From Trachythela sp. YZ-2020 (Eukaryota > Cnidaria > Anthozoa > Malacalcyonacea > Clavulariidae), in assembly GCA_016169945.1 (NCBI GenBank), contig JADLSH010000218.1, positions 124,001 to 188,000 on the forward strand: DNA of 64,000 bases, given 5' to 3'. Each line of letters starts with the position of its first letter. Positions within the stretch are counted from its first letter, which is position 1. The notes beneath the pieces were generated by a model, which was given only the letters and a program-made list of their open reading frames with translations, was not told the DNA's origin and did no database searches. Made by a program: the position numbers and the translations under genes. Of this stretch, positions 30,744 through 43,096 are shown piece after piece.

Positions 30744-33700
30744 GAACATTACCCAAGCCATATATTCCAAGCTCGATTCCCTTGTTTACTGGCAGAGAAG
30801 ATGAAGTTAAAGAAATTACAAACCTTATCACTGACCAGTCAACACGACTGTTGAACATCTGGGGATCTCCTGGATTTGGTAAATCATCCACAGCTATTGA
30901 AGTAGCACACAATCTCGGGTACCGTGTTTATTTCTTTACATTGCAAGGTATTACCACAGTAGATGAATTTTTATCTAAAATTTTAAGTATTTTTAAGAGT
31001 AATTTAGCAGATCTTAGTCTAACATCTATAGACAAACTAGTAAGTATTTTTAGAGAAATTTCTTCCCAAATCTTTCTAATATTTGATAATCTTGATGATC
31101 TTCTATCTAGTGTAGGTAGTTCCGCTAAACTAACACGTTTATTTAAAGAATTGTTAGACAGTAATGTTAACATCAATATACTTGTTACAACTAGGGAGCT
31201 TTTAGAAAATATGCGCGGTCAAATAACAGGTTTTCAAAACATCCGAATTCGACCTCTTCATCCAGTTTCTTCTGTTGAATTTGTTCGTCAACTTCTCCCT
31301 TTATTTTCTGAAAGTGTTGTTGCAAATGTGGCTAGAATTTCTTCCCATGTTCCTCTGGCAATGAAGCTCGTTGCTTCATTAGTTGAAAACAACACTGAGG
31401 ATACGGCGAATAAAATACTTGAGGAATTAAGTGCTTCGGGAAATCTTTTAGAGCGGATAGACAGTCCATACGAGAAAAACATGCAAAAAATATTCGAGAC
31501 TCCTTTTGAGCAGTTGACGTTAAGTGACAAACATGCGCTGATTTCACTAAACGTATTTACATCTGCTAGAATAGGTAAAGATGCTGCGATTGCCGTTGTT
31601 TCTGGAGAAATGGGTGTTGCGAAAGCCGTACAGAGCCTTAAAACACTTGTTAAGAAATCTCTAATAGATGAAGATCCCAATGGAGAATATTACTCTATTC
31701 ACCCTCTGATCTATTCTTTTGTCGTTGATAAAGCAAAAGAATGTGATTTTGAGAGTGTTTTCAATTCCTCTAGAATTCGCTTTGACACGTATTACTTGCT
31801 TTTTTTTGAAAGGTTAAATGACGATTTCCTTGCCGGAAAGTCGATAGAGAGTCCCCAGCTGACAGACACAATGCTACATGTATCAATTGCCGTAGATCAA
31901 TCTATCAAAAATTGTTTGGAAAATTCCCAAGATCTTTTTCGCATCTTATCTAAAGCTGAAATATTTCTTTTTCTTGTTCATCTTTCATTCGGTGTATCAC
32001 TGGATATTACCAAACTATATGATTTAGCCATTGAAACATGCACAGCCAAGCAATACAACAATTACGTACGTAAGTTGTATGTCAGCAAATATTTTGATAG
32101 TATTGCCTCTCCCCTCTTTGTTTCGAATATACATTCAAACATACCTGAGCATATACGCAAAGACGTCATGTTGTCATCGGATGGTAGTAGAGCAAAACTA
32201 GGTTGCTATGAAGGAATTTCACTTATTTCTAAAGGAAATATTTGGCCAGGTATTGAATGTATTGAAGAACATCTTGACGGGTTACAAACATGCGCTGATC
32301 AACAACTTGTAAAATGCTTATGCCTGCAGCTTCTTTCACTTGTTTGCACTGACTTGAAAGAGTACAGCAAATCAGGCAAATTCAGTAGAAAGGCTATCGA
32401 GGTTTGTGAAGAAGTTGGCAATTACAATCTTTTTTTAATTGGTGATTGTGAACAAACTTCCACTATGACGCAAACGAAAGATAAAGGCGGGCAATTAATA
32501 CTGTTTGTCCACTTGTTATCTGTGTGGTCACGAATATATTTAAGTGACGAGACAAATCTGTACTTCTTTAATTTTGTGAATAAATTACAGCAACAGTTAG
32601 AGAGTAACCAATTTTGTTCAGTTTATCTATTTCAAATACTCATGTACGGTGATTTTGTTTCATGTTATCTTGGTTCTAGTGTAGGCCGAGACGTTCTTTT
32701 AGATGAAAAGATTAAGTTTCTTAACAAATCACTGAAGTCTGATGACTGTTGTTCCTTGACAGAAAGAACGAAGATGTCTGCGACTAAGTCTTATTTGCCT
32801 GAGCGATTGTTCAATTGCTATACTATGAAAATGATTAGGGACGAAAATAGAAAAGGGAAAAGTTTGAATGTTGACACATGTCGTGACGCCCTTGATTTTT
32901 CACTTGAACGATATGGGAAACAGCATAGAAAGACCGCGTTCTGTTATCTTAAAATGGGGTTGGCTGAGAATGTTGCTGAGAATTACACTTCTGCTCTCGA
33001 TGCATTTGATCATGCTCTTGAAATTTTGACAGCCACTCAGGATGGGAGCAACAACAGAGATAAGGAACTTGCTGACGTTTACTTTGGGAAAGGAGACACG
33101 TATACATGCATAAATGATTTCGCATCCGCTATTGCATCTTTCGAAGAAGCACTTGATATTAGAAGGACATTGTTCAATGAAGATAATGAACAAATTGCTG
33201 AAACTCTATTTATACTCGGGATGTTGCAAATGAGTTTTGGTGATTTGTCTTTAGCTCTTGGAACACTTAAACGCGCTCTGCAGATATGCATTAAATTGTA
33301 TGCTGATAACTCCAGCTCAAACAGGTATATAGATATAGTTTTATGTTATGTTGTTATTGGACATGTACACTACGGGCTTGACAAGAACACTGAAAGCATA
33401 AAATGCTTTAAAGCTGCACTTAAAGTGACAACAGATGACGATAAAGAGCGCTCATATGCACAAAGTCTTATTTGTATGGCAGTTATAGATTTGCAGGTAG
33501 ATGAAAACTTGTACACGGAATTATTGGACAGTAGTTTACCTGGATTCAGTGAAAATTATAAATTTCTCTTGCCTATGCTGTATTTGAGATTAGGTTCAAA
33601 ACAACTTGAGTCAGGAAAGTATGAAGCTGGTCTAGCGTCGCTTCGAGAAGCTCTCGATATCGAGTTAGAGGTCACGCTGAGGGAAGATGTTTCTATTCGA

Positions 33701-34267
33701 GAGAGCACGGTTTCATGCTATATTTCGGTGGTAAATACCTTAGTTAATATTGGGAAGTATAAATTAGCGGGAAGGGCAATCGACAGAGCCACCAAAATAG
33801 CAGAATCACTTCCTGAATTATGTAGACAACATCTTTGGATATTTCGTTGTTATACCTTAAAGGGTCACGTTCAAAATATAATGCGGGAATTTGTCACAGC
33901 AATTGAGTCGCTTGAACATGCACTGCTGCAGCTTCCAACAATTCCTAATGCAGTCTATGACAAAATCGAAGAATTTCGGTGTCGTAAGGCGATCGCAATA
34001 GCTTATTTCTACGAAGGATCTTATAAAGATTCGCTTTCGTCGATGTATGGCGCATTGTCTATCATTAAAAATCATTTTCCCGAGGGAAGCGAAAGTGAGG
34101 CTGAATTGTATCTCTCGTTGGCCACAATCGCACGAAATATGGAAAACAGAAGTTTAGCAGTGAGTAATTTGCGCTTGGCGTACAAGATGTATTCAAAAAT
34201 TCTGGGAGAAACCCATTTGAAGACACAACAATGTTACATTTCATATGCTAGAGCTCTTATAAATTGA
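30744..34267 (+). CDS. NB-ARC NTPase with C-terminal TPR array (NLR-like)
   Basis: An exon of about 1174 codons is open from the acceptor at 30743 to TGA 34267. Numbering from the TTG at 30782: GSPGFGKSS at 28-36 is the P-loop, FLIFDNLDDLL at 98-108 the Walker B region, LVTTREL at 134-140 the sensor/RNBS-B motif, and HVPLAMKL at 189-196 the GLPLAxxL-type motif. Together these define a NB-ARC domain. A winged-helix-like region follows (about 255-330), then a long helical region. From about 705 onward there are TPRs (FCYLKMGLAENVAENYTSAL, YFGKGDTYTCINDFASAIAS, FILGMLQMSFGDLSLALGTL and more diverged units to the end). No ATG lies in frame upstream of the P-loop, so an upstream exon must supply the start. 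The HEPN exon at 13286 fits in phase. Such proteins are STAND switches thought to sense danger signals. No stop or frameshift interrupts it, in sharp contrast to its neighbours. Confidence 0.8.
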
Positions 34268-35584
34268 CTGTTTATATATCCCTTCTCTGAACACGATCAA
34301 AATATATATACAAATTATCAGTGTTTAGACTGATGACAACAATATAGTTCATTTAAATTCAGCAGCAGTGATAATCATCAAAACGTGCTCATAAAAACTT
34401 TGCAAACCCACATATTGTTTGACCGAAAGTAAAACTGCATTGTAGGTTTCAATTTCGACAATACTGCCTACGTGAGACAGAATTTTTGTTCGCATACCGA
34501 GGAACATGGGATTAGAAAGTTTTTGCCATTGTGATTAAAATGCTCGATATTCTTCTTTTGAAGATAGTCATCGTCACGTTTGGCATCTTGTAAGAGTCTG
34601 ACGGGATGTTTGCGCATTTGGAGATTTTTTCATCAACTATTTGAAAATTTGAAATCGAAATTCGAATTAACCTTTTTCTATTAAAAACTAGCCTGCAAGC
34701 CCGGCTCTCGCGGGTCAGGGTTAGGAAGACGAGACTGGATGTTTGCTGAGATATTTGTTGGGTTGCAACGTTGATTAGGATTCCGCAAAATGTCAGCGAA
34801 ACACTTTGTCTGAAAGTTGATGTCTTTATACTCGTATGGTTCAACTATTGCAATTAAAGTCAGTATATTAATTGATATTATCTGTGTTAGGCGGCATTGA
34901 ATGGCAAGGACTGCCAGTAATATGCTAAGAAAAGGAAGTATGTAATTTTAACTTTAGACGAAGTTATACTATTTGAGAAAATGCTAATCCCATCTATACA
35001 TAGATAGAACGTTTGTATGATAATTTCTCACCCACTCACTCGAGATTTTAGTGAATGCAATGCCATATACAAGCACTATAGCGAGTTGTAGTTTGTTACC
35101 ATTTTGCTGATACTTCAGTATTATATGTGAGAGGTCTATATATTATAATGTACGATATTCAAACTGTGGCATTTTGATAAACTGAAATTAAAATCTGGAT
35201 ATAATCTCCAGCAACTGTAAAATCATATTTCATTCTCATATATTTAAATAACTAAGGATATTTATGTAAAATTAATCTAATTGAACTGAGTATACACACA
35301 AAATCAAGAATATCTCGGTAGTTTATTGTAAGGATATTTACAAGGCGGATTAATGTTTTTTAGTATTGTGTAGTTAGAAAGCATTATAGTAAATTACTTT
35401 TAATCAAATTCCTCCACTGCGGCATTATTTTTTTAATCCAAAATTATACGCCTATTTTCAGGGACGCTTGGACGATAACAGTGCACAAAGGGAATGTTTT
35501 CGCATATAGCGATTTGTCGGACCAATTTCAAGTTCTGCATAAATGTTAACTAGAACAAAGAAATGGTCAATTGGTGATGTCGCC
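34268..35584. other. Downstream region, no gene seen
   Basis: AT-rich sequence. The minus frame at 34512-34844 (110 codons) has no recognisable domain. No canonical AATAAA was found close to the stop of the NB-ARC gene. Confidence 0.4.
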
Positions 35585-37275
35585 AGATGACGTTTACATT
35601 ACGCATTTTTCAGTTATCGCGAAATTATATGTATAAAATGCTCCGACAAATACTAGTGTGAAAACGAAGTTATTTTTTAATTGTCGGAATTTTCATTTGT
35701 AAAATCTAATGTAAATAGGAAACAGATTTTGTCCTCGTTCATACACCATGAGGTAATACTGTTTAAAACTAAAAATCAGAAAATACCAGAAAAATAACTA
35801 TGATCTTTAAAAATTTCAAGAAACGTAGCTTATAGAACACTTTTTCATTGTTTTTTCCATCTCAATTTATGTTGTTACGCAACGGGATTGATAGTTTTAA
35901 ATAGCAATGGTAACGAATTGTGAAATGTGGCATCCTTGGCTCGTTCCAGCGTCCCTACCAATTTATAGAATGATCAAATAATATAATATAGTTTCGTTTA
36001 TCCTTTATCAATCTTCTAATAAGAGATTACTCTATAAGCTCGTTCGCACTTACGACTTATCTAAGGAATTGAAAAACTTCATTGTAAGAGCCGTTAAACT
36101 TTGTCGCACGCATCTTACTTTGTCAATATATTATTAAACTTATGTATACTACATCCATAGGCGTACGGGCGCAACTTCATTTGGGGGGGCAAACAAAATT
36201 TTGCCCGAATTTTAAAGCTTACCCAAAATGCCCGAATTTGGATAATGACATATTGATAATACGATGTTAACATTGGCGCGACTAATTTTTTCGAGGCCAA
36301 AAGGTCGAGAATTTCCGAGGATGTCCGAGGGCATGTGTTCTGTGTAAATTCAGACTATATAATTCTATTTTGCCCGAATATTCGTGAACCATTTGCCCGA
36401 ACGACTTGAATCTCCAAATTTTGGCGGGGCAGCTGCCTCCCCCTGCACCCACGACCCGTACGCCTATGACTACACCTTTTTCATTTTTTTACTCTGCGTT
36501 ACACATTGCGATTTGTTGGGGCGATTTCAGATTTAGCTATGATAATAGCTATGATGTCGTTAGCGCGTCCTTTTTAAAACTATTTAAAGTGGATCTTAAG
36601 TCAGCTGGACAAATCGCAATGTCTATACGCATACACTTCCAGCTTTAAAGAAATTTTGCCTATATAACAAGGCAACATTTTCTCCAATTTTATCAATTTT
36701 CACGAGATATCTTAGAAATTTTGTTTTCTCAAAACTCACATGCATGTTAAAAACACACGTTCACTCATTTTAAAATTAAGAAATAACGAATGAAAAGATT
36801 GTAAAATGTCTATTTAGTATATCAAATTCTTTCAAACGAGACAAAATAGTTTATCTACTGTGGTTGATTTAAGTAATGTTGCTACGTACACGAGTTTTTG
36901 TTAAAACTCCATAATTTCAAGTGATATAACGTTGTAAAGATATAATACGATAACTTAATATCTTCATTATTTACACAATATAGTGTTAATGATATGAATG
37001 TAAAAGCTGAGACAAAATGTAAAACGGTGGTGCTACATCACAAACAATAAGATGCACATCGGATACATAACAAATTGACGTGTGCTTTAAACTATTCAAA
37101 AGAGAGAAACAGTTGCACTTAATATATTCCAAGAATTATTTTACAGTTATTAGAAAAATTCACAAATGTGCAGCTGTATTCTATTGCTTGCTTTTAATTA
37201 AATATAACTAAATTTCAATTTGTATGATATTAAAGTGTTTAATTTTTTCTATGGGCATAAATTTACTCTTAGCTA
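35585..37275. repeat. Dispersed duplication, copy A
   Basis: It matches 39550-39935 plus 43128-44300 in the same order and orientation at moderate divergence. Shared blocks include CCGACAAATACTAGTGTGAA, GAATTGTGAAATGTGGCATC, GATTTGTTGGGGCGATTTCA, TTTAAGTAATGTTGCTA and GTAAAACGGTGGTGCTACAT. No protein is encoded. Copy A contains a MITE (36156-36468) not matched in copy B. Confidence 0.75.
36156..36468. mobile_element. 313-bp hAT-like MITE, TIR CATAGGCGTACGGG
   Basis: Inverted ends CATAGGCGTACGGG and CCCGTACGCCTATG are flanked by ACTACATC (36148-36155) and ACTACACC (36469-36476), an 8-bp duplication with one difference. Internal TTGCCCGAA motifs are repeated. Copy B of the surrounding duplication has no counterpart. 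Confidence 0.75.
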
Positions 37276-37730
37276 CCGGCACTCACAGACTGGATACCTC
37301 CGCCATCAACGTAAGTCAAGTAATCATGCAATTATTACACATGCACTAATTCAGCATTTAATCCCTTCCCCGCCCCCTCCCTACTTTTTTCAAAATGGAA
37401 AAAATACTAGGTGTATCAATGGCCTCAGAATTCAGAGAATGGTGTTGCAGAGACCTTAAAACCGAGGGGAACCCGTTGGACTGGCCTACAATGCTTGTTC
37501 CTTAGATTTTACGTCCAGGATATTTCTCAACCCGTCTCAAAAAAGAATAATATGACCCTGCCTATGCCACTGATAGGTTCCCCCTTTTGGCGGTGCCCCG
37601 CCCCCCTACTTTAGAGATCCTTCCGCGGCCTTTGCTTGGCCTATATGACCATTAGCTCCACAAATTTTGGTGTTAAAATGTTTGATATTTTCTATTTATC
37701 GTGCTAACAGAGGAACACACGCACAAATAA
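37276..37730. other. No gene seen
   Basis: Contains C-rich stretches (37366-37382, 37587-37612) like the ends of decayed DNA transposons. The short overlapping frames 37220-37614 are not convincing. Confidence 0.4.
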
Positions 37731-37731
37731 A

Positions 37732-37884
37732 CCCTGGGGTCGGTTGTATAAAAGTCTTAACTACATTTTAACTACCCGTTTTGTAGTTAAATAGTAGTTA
37801 ACTGTAAAATTCGCTATTCTGATTGGTTAACTTTCGCACTAACTATAGTTAACTTTAACTACTTTTTTATACAACCGGCCCCAG
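37732..37884. mobile_element. Palindromic MITE, about 150 bp
   Basis: CCTGGGGTCGGTTGTATAAA at the left is mirrored by TTTATACAACCGGCCCCAGG at the right. AACTACATTTTAACTAC/GTTAACTTTAACTAC continues the arms to an interior of about 40 bp. A related CAGGGGCCGGTTGTTCAAAC end appears at about 57124. Confidence 0.7.
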
Positions 37885-37899
37885 GTGAACTTCTCGAAA

Positions 37900-38390
37900 C
37901 ACAGGTTCGTACCAAAGTACATCGATCAGTATGGCCAGCAAAGCCGAACGAAGTTAAGTTTTTCATGGACTGGTCCGTATAGAAAATGTGACTGATCATT
38001 GCCACTAAGTGACGAACGAAGTTGATCTGTTCATAGACCGGTCTGTAGCAAAAAATACATAATCGAAACAAAATTTTGAACCAAGATGACTTGTTCACGG
38101 ACCGATCCATAGCAAACTAGATCATACCCTACTATAAGAATCAAGTTGACTGGTGCACTGATCAGTCCATGTTCACAGTACTTTATTGCCACTATGAGTG
38201 CCAACTGGAAACCGAAGTTCACTTCTAACGAACTGCTCAGATTGAAAGTGCATCATCCAAACTAATGCTAAACGAAGCTGACTTGTTCACAGAACAGTCC
38301 ATAGCTAAAGTATATCTTCGCCACTTAGTTGATTTGAGAACTGAACAGTCCGTCATAAAAGTGAATTATTACCACTATGAGTGGCAAACC
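37900..38390. repeat. Diverged satellite, unit about 65 bp, block 1
   Basis: Loosely repeated units share GAACGAAGTTGACTTGTTCA, GACCGGTCCATAGCAAAA and ATCATYGCCACTATGAGTGC. About seven units are recognisable, each heavily diverged. A second block lies at 38930-39245, and a foldback sits between them. Confidence 0.6.
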
Positions 38391-38929
38391 TCCAGGGGTA
38401 CAACTTGATTTTACAAATTGGAGGGGAGGGGGCTGTGGAGTCATTTTGCCAGACAAAAGGGGTGGTCACTAACCTATGCCACACCCACAAAGAATAACAG
38501 AAAATATATAATAGTATTTAACACAAACACGCAATTCAATTGACGCAATGGGCATTTTAAATAAGTCATTCTTATGAACATTGCATTGACATATTGATGA
38601 CAATAATATTAACATAATTAGTACTCATTTTTACTGAGTCTACAGAATGAGAACAGTCGATAGGCAGATACAGTTTATCGTTCAAACCGAATATTGAGTT
38701 TTCGATCTTGTTTGGCAGGTCAAATGTTTTGAACCGTATTGATATCAATGTTATCCGTTAAATCCAGGTTGGTTCGTCCGGAATTGACGCACTCCGAGAG
38801 GCTGGCAGCTTCCCGAGTTCACCTCACTTTAGCTTCGTTCGGTGAGATCGGGAAATTGTCAGCCTCCCAAGCGTTAATCCCTGACGAACCTCTCTTGAAG
38901 TATGTTTGTTATAGGACAAGTTAGAAGCA
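38391..38929. other. Spacer between satellite blocks with a foldback
   Basis: No gene. 38768-38893 folds back on itself: GGTTCGTC...GACGCACTCC, GAGGCTGGCAGCTTCCCGA and TTCACC are mirrored by GGTGAGATCGGGAAATTGTCAGCCTC and GACGAACC, suggesting a small MITE. Confidence 0.45.
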
Positions 38930-39245
38930 AAGGTTCATCGCCGCTTGATTTGCTTAGAGTACACGTCCGGTACTAAACGTACATCCTATGGTACATCATT
39001 CCCACTAATTACCGAGCAAACTTGAAATATTTACTGAGTGGGCTGTTGCGAAAGTGCATCCTCGCCATTAAATATCAAACAAAGTCGACTGTTTCACGAT
39101 CCATTCCATAGCAAAAGTGTATCATCGCCACTATAAGTTCCGAACGAAATTCACTCAATCACGTTCTCACAAAATGGTCCATGACAAAAGTGCATCATCG
39201 CCGCAAAGAGACGAATGAAGTTGACCTGTTCAGGATCGGTTCATA
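38930..39245. repeat. Diverged satellite, block 2
   Basis: Same unit as 37900-38390, for example AAAGTGCATCCTCGCCATTAAATATCAAACAAAGTCGACT-like stretches and GTCCATGACAAAAGTGCATC. About four to five units. Confidence 0.55.
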
Positions 39246-40138
39246 GATATAGGTGTTTAAGACAAGTACATATTGTATCTTCCTTATAGGTTGCATGGCG
39301 GTAAAATATAGTTGATTTGCTTTCAGTGGAAAACATTATGTTCGTTTCGTTTACAACGTATATGTATACAGTAAATTTTACTCGTCAGTTGGTAGAGTAC
39401 TACCATACATATAATACTTATATTTTTTTATTCTAATCATGTTTACATGTATAATGATGTAATATTAATCATTTTTCACATGTACCCATTAGGCATGAAA
39501 GCCTGCTTCTTATTATTTTACTGAGTGCATGTGTTTGAGACTGGGCATTGAAGATGACGTTTATACCATGTGTATATAGTTCAGTTATCGCCAAGGTAAA
39601 TGTATAAATTGGTCCGACAAATACTAGTGTGAAAACATATATAGCTATAATATAATTCTTATCAACTAAGCAAAGTCATTTTTTCTTCGTTGAAATTTTC
39701 ATTTGTCAAATTTAATGTAAATGACTTATACAGTGTAGTTTATATTTTGAGCTCATTTGTATTGGGTTCGGTACATGAAAACTTGGTTATATCCTCACGT
39801 TTCCTGCACAGTAAGGGTATAGGGAGCTGTATTTGGGGTGAAGATCAGAGAGGAATATTTATATTCGTGTGAGAAACATGAAGATTTTACCAAAATTCAA
39901 TTATATGAAACAGTTTTTCGTCCTCGTTCCCACACCGTTATTATTATTATTATTATTATGAACTATATTTCAACACGGTACAATTTCACCTTATAAAATA
40001 ATTATGTACAGAGAAAAGAAAAAGGTGATCTTCCAACCGGCCGTGCTTACACTAGTAAAAATATGAATTACGATATTTACAAGGAGGTTATTATAACTAT
40101 AGATAACAACAAAGGGAAAATGAATATGATACTTAATA

Positions 40139-42030
40139 TTAACATGCACGTTTTATATTAGATTTAAAATTAGCAATAGTTTCCGAGGACTTTTGTGATG
40201 AAGAAAGGTAGTTCCAGACTTCCGCCCCTCTATATGAGAATGCATTTTTCATATTGTTTGTTTTTGGTTTAGGTAATGTCAAATTGGCTCTCGATTGTCT
40301 TGTGTTATGGCCGTGTACGTCACTAATATTTGTAAACATATCACACAAATAATCAGGAACCATTTTGTTTTTTACCTTATACATGAAAATTGAAAGTTGT
40401 TGGATCCTTCGTTTTTCGAGGTTGGGAACTCCTAGCTTACTTAATATGTCAGCTGATCGTGTCGTGTAATTCTCACGTGTGATTATTCGAAACGCCCTGC
40501 TCTGTAACTTTTGTAGTTTATCTGCTAATGTTTTCCCTAGACAACCCCACACTTGAGCACAATAATCGAAGTAAGGTTGGATTATGGATTGGTATATTGT
40601 TATTAGGGTATTGTATTCAATTGTATCTCGAAGTCGTCTGAGTATACCGAGGCCTAAAGTGACCTTTTTTGAAATGTGTTCGACCTGCGCTGACCAGCTT
40701 AGAGACTCATCTATCATTAGGCCCAACGATTTTGTCGTTTTAACTCGTTTAATTTCTAAATTACCAACATTGATAACCGGATCAAAAGTTACTTGGCTAA
40801 GTTTTTCTTGGTACCAATTATCATATATTCGGTTTTACTGTTGTTTAAAGTTAATTTATTTGCGGATAGCCAATTTGCAACATTGTTTAAATCGCCATTC
40901 AATGTTTCTTCAATTACTTTAATATCATCACTTGTTGTTGCAATTTGGGTATCGTCTGCAAACATGTCTGCTTTTGCCCTGTTTAGACACTTTGGTAAGT
41001 CATTGATGTAAATTAAAAATAGCAGTGGGCCTAAACCAGAGCCTTGCGGTATGCCTGTTTTCATAATTGATGGGCTTGATGTATTACCATTCACACAACA
41101 GTACTGGGTCCTATTTGATAGATACGACTCCAGCCAGCGATGCGCTGTTCCTTTTATTCCATAACTTGCTATTTTGTTTAAAAGTATGTTATGGTCGACA
41201 GTATCAAATGCTTTTTTTAGGTCCAGAAACACAATCCCATTTAGTTTTCCAATGTCAATGTTTTTATACCACTCGTTAGTAATATCCAGCAATGCTGTAA
41301 CAGTTGAGTGTTGTGGTCTAAATCCGTGTTGGCAATTTGTAAGTAGGTTAAAGTCATGTAAATAATTATAGATTTGGTTATGAATCAGCTTTTCCGCAAT
41401 TTTGACAACTACTGAAATAACGGATATCGGTCTGTAATTGGTCATTTCATCTTTAGCTTCAGACTTAAATATCGGAGTAATCCTAGCGATTTTCCAATCA
41501 TTGGGAAATATGCCTGTTATAATGGAGTGGTTAAATATGGATGTTAGAAATGGTGCAATAACTGATGCTGAAATTTTTAAGATACGAGCTGAGATACCAT
41601 CAATTCCAGATGCTTTGTTGGGCCCTAAACCGTGGAGTAGTTTTAAAACATCACTTTCTAGAATTTCTTGAAAGCTAGGGAGCCCATTAACTGGATGGTT
41701 TATATCACTAAGAAAACTATCCGGTGAAATACTCGATCGAGGAATTTCGTTCGCAAGTTTTTCTCCCAGTTCAACAAAATATGTATTAAAGGCATCTGGA
41801 ATCAGAGTTTCATCAATTATTTCACCATTCCTATCTTTCATTTCTGGGATTTTATTTTTATTTGACGTTCTATTCATCAATTCGTTGAGTGTTTTCCATG
41901 TTTGTTTTAAATTTCCTGAATTGCTATGTAGTTTGCCTTGATAATACGAACATTTTGTATCTTTAATTTCCTATTGTATTGGTTTTTAGCCTTTTGAAGA
42001 CGGACCAGCTATTAATTGTATTATCTGCTT
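40139..42030 (-). pseudogene. Reverse transcriptase of the CR1/L2-like element
   Basis: Frame 41880-40789 contains LLHGLGPNKASGIDGISARI, PIFKSEAKDEMTNYRPISVI, GFRPQHSTVTALLDI, VFLDLKKAFDTVDHNILL, GIPQGSGLGPLLFLIYINDL and the catalytic MFADDTQI, then the thumb NSKTEYMIIG. A frameshift near 40790 moves to the phase of 40726-40139. There SWSAQVEHISKKV, IIQPYFDYCAQVWG and the C-terminal HGHNTRQSRANL...GAEVWNYL block complete the protein. It copies the element RNA onto the nicked target. All polymerase motifs are present, so only frameshifts disable it. Confidence 0.75.
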
Positions 42031-43096
42031 TAGCTTTTCTGTTTAAGAAATTGATATGGCGTTTTTTCAATTAGATCTATTGTTAGCCAAGGTAGCCGCT
42101 TATTGGCCACCTTCCGTCTTTTTAGTGGGGCATGATTGTTCCAGATTTTGAAGAATTTATTCTTCCAAATCTGCCAAGATATATTTGGATCGTATTGATC
42201 CAGGTCAAAAGCATTAAAGGAATTTTTCAAGTCTTGCAAGAATATTTGTTCATTGAAATGTTTGTAGTCGCGGTATTCAATTATTTTTGCATTTTCTTTG
42301 GAAAATTTAAATTTTCTAATGCCGTAAATAAGATAGTGATCACTTATACAAACAGTTGACACTCCTTTCGAAATAATATTATTAGAATTTGTTGTATAGA
42401 AGTGATCGATCAATGTCCGAGTATCTTTAGTAACTCTTGTAGCGCCACTTATCAATTGTTCATATTGATACAGTTCTGTAATGAATTTGAGTTCCGAAGC
42501 TTGGGGAGATAAATTTCCGGATAATAGGTCATAATTTACATCTCCTACAATAATACTTTCTTTAGAGTCATTATCGATTAATTGTAAACAGTTCTCAAAT
42601 CTATAAAGAGTGTCAATTGGATCATTTGGTGGTCGATACCACGTTGTAATTAAGAAAGGTTTGACGTTTTGTTTAGTAATTTGTATTGTAAGGATTTCAA
42701 TTTCAGGATCATTCAGGTCATTCCGGAGTCGAAAATTTATCGAATCTCTAACGAAAAACCGATACCACCACCAAATCTATTTCTGTTTTTGGAAATCCAA
42801 TTGTAACCCTGAATGGCTATTGATTGTGTTGGCACACTGTCGTCCATTCGGGTTTCATTAATCGCGAGAACGTCAATTTCCTTATCATTCATGCAGATCC
42901 TAAGTTCGTCAATATGTTTAGGTAGACTTGTTATGTTTAAGGAAGCTATTTTGAAGCCTCGAATAGCCGGAACTAATCGGTCTTGCTGGTTGACCACATT
43001 CGAATTGTGCTCATAGGATAGGGTTGACTTTCTGGTTTTGCGCATTGTGTTTCGTTTAGTATTGTTAATATTAGCCCCTATGTTAATTGATTTCAT
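42030..43096 (-). pseudogene. AP-type endonuclease of the CR1/L2-like element, frameshifted
   Basis: 43096-42737 encodes FKIASLNITSLPKHIDELRI, IDVLAINETRMD (catalytic Glu) and RFGGGIGF, then slips frame at a T run near 42752. The next phase reads TTWYRPPNDPIDTLYRF and IIVGDVNYDLL. 42455-42030 encodes LIDHFYTTN and VCISDHYLIYGI (the SDH motif). A TGGTTAGCC-like basic linker to the RT follows. The landmark order is complete. Confidence 0.7.

Noticed and set aside
34512..34844. 110-codon minus frame downstream of the NB-ARC gene
   Set aside because: No recognisable domain, no splice context, and a composition like the surrounding non-coding DNA.
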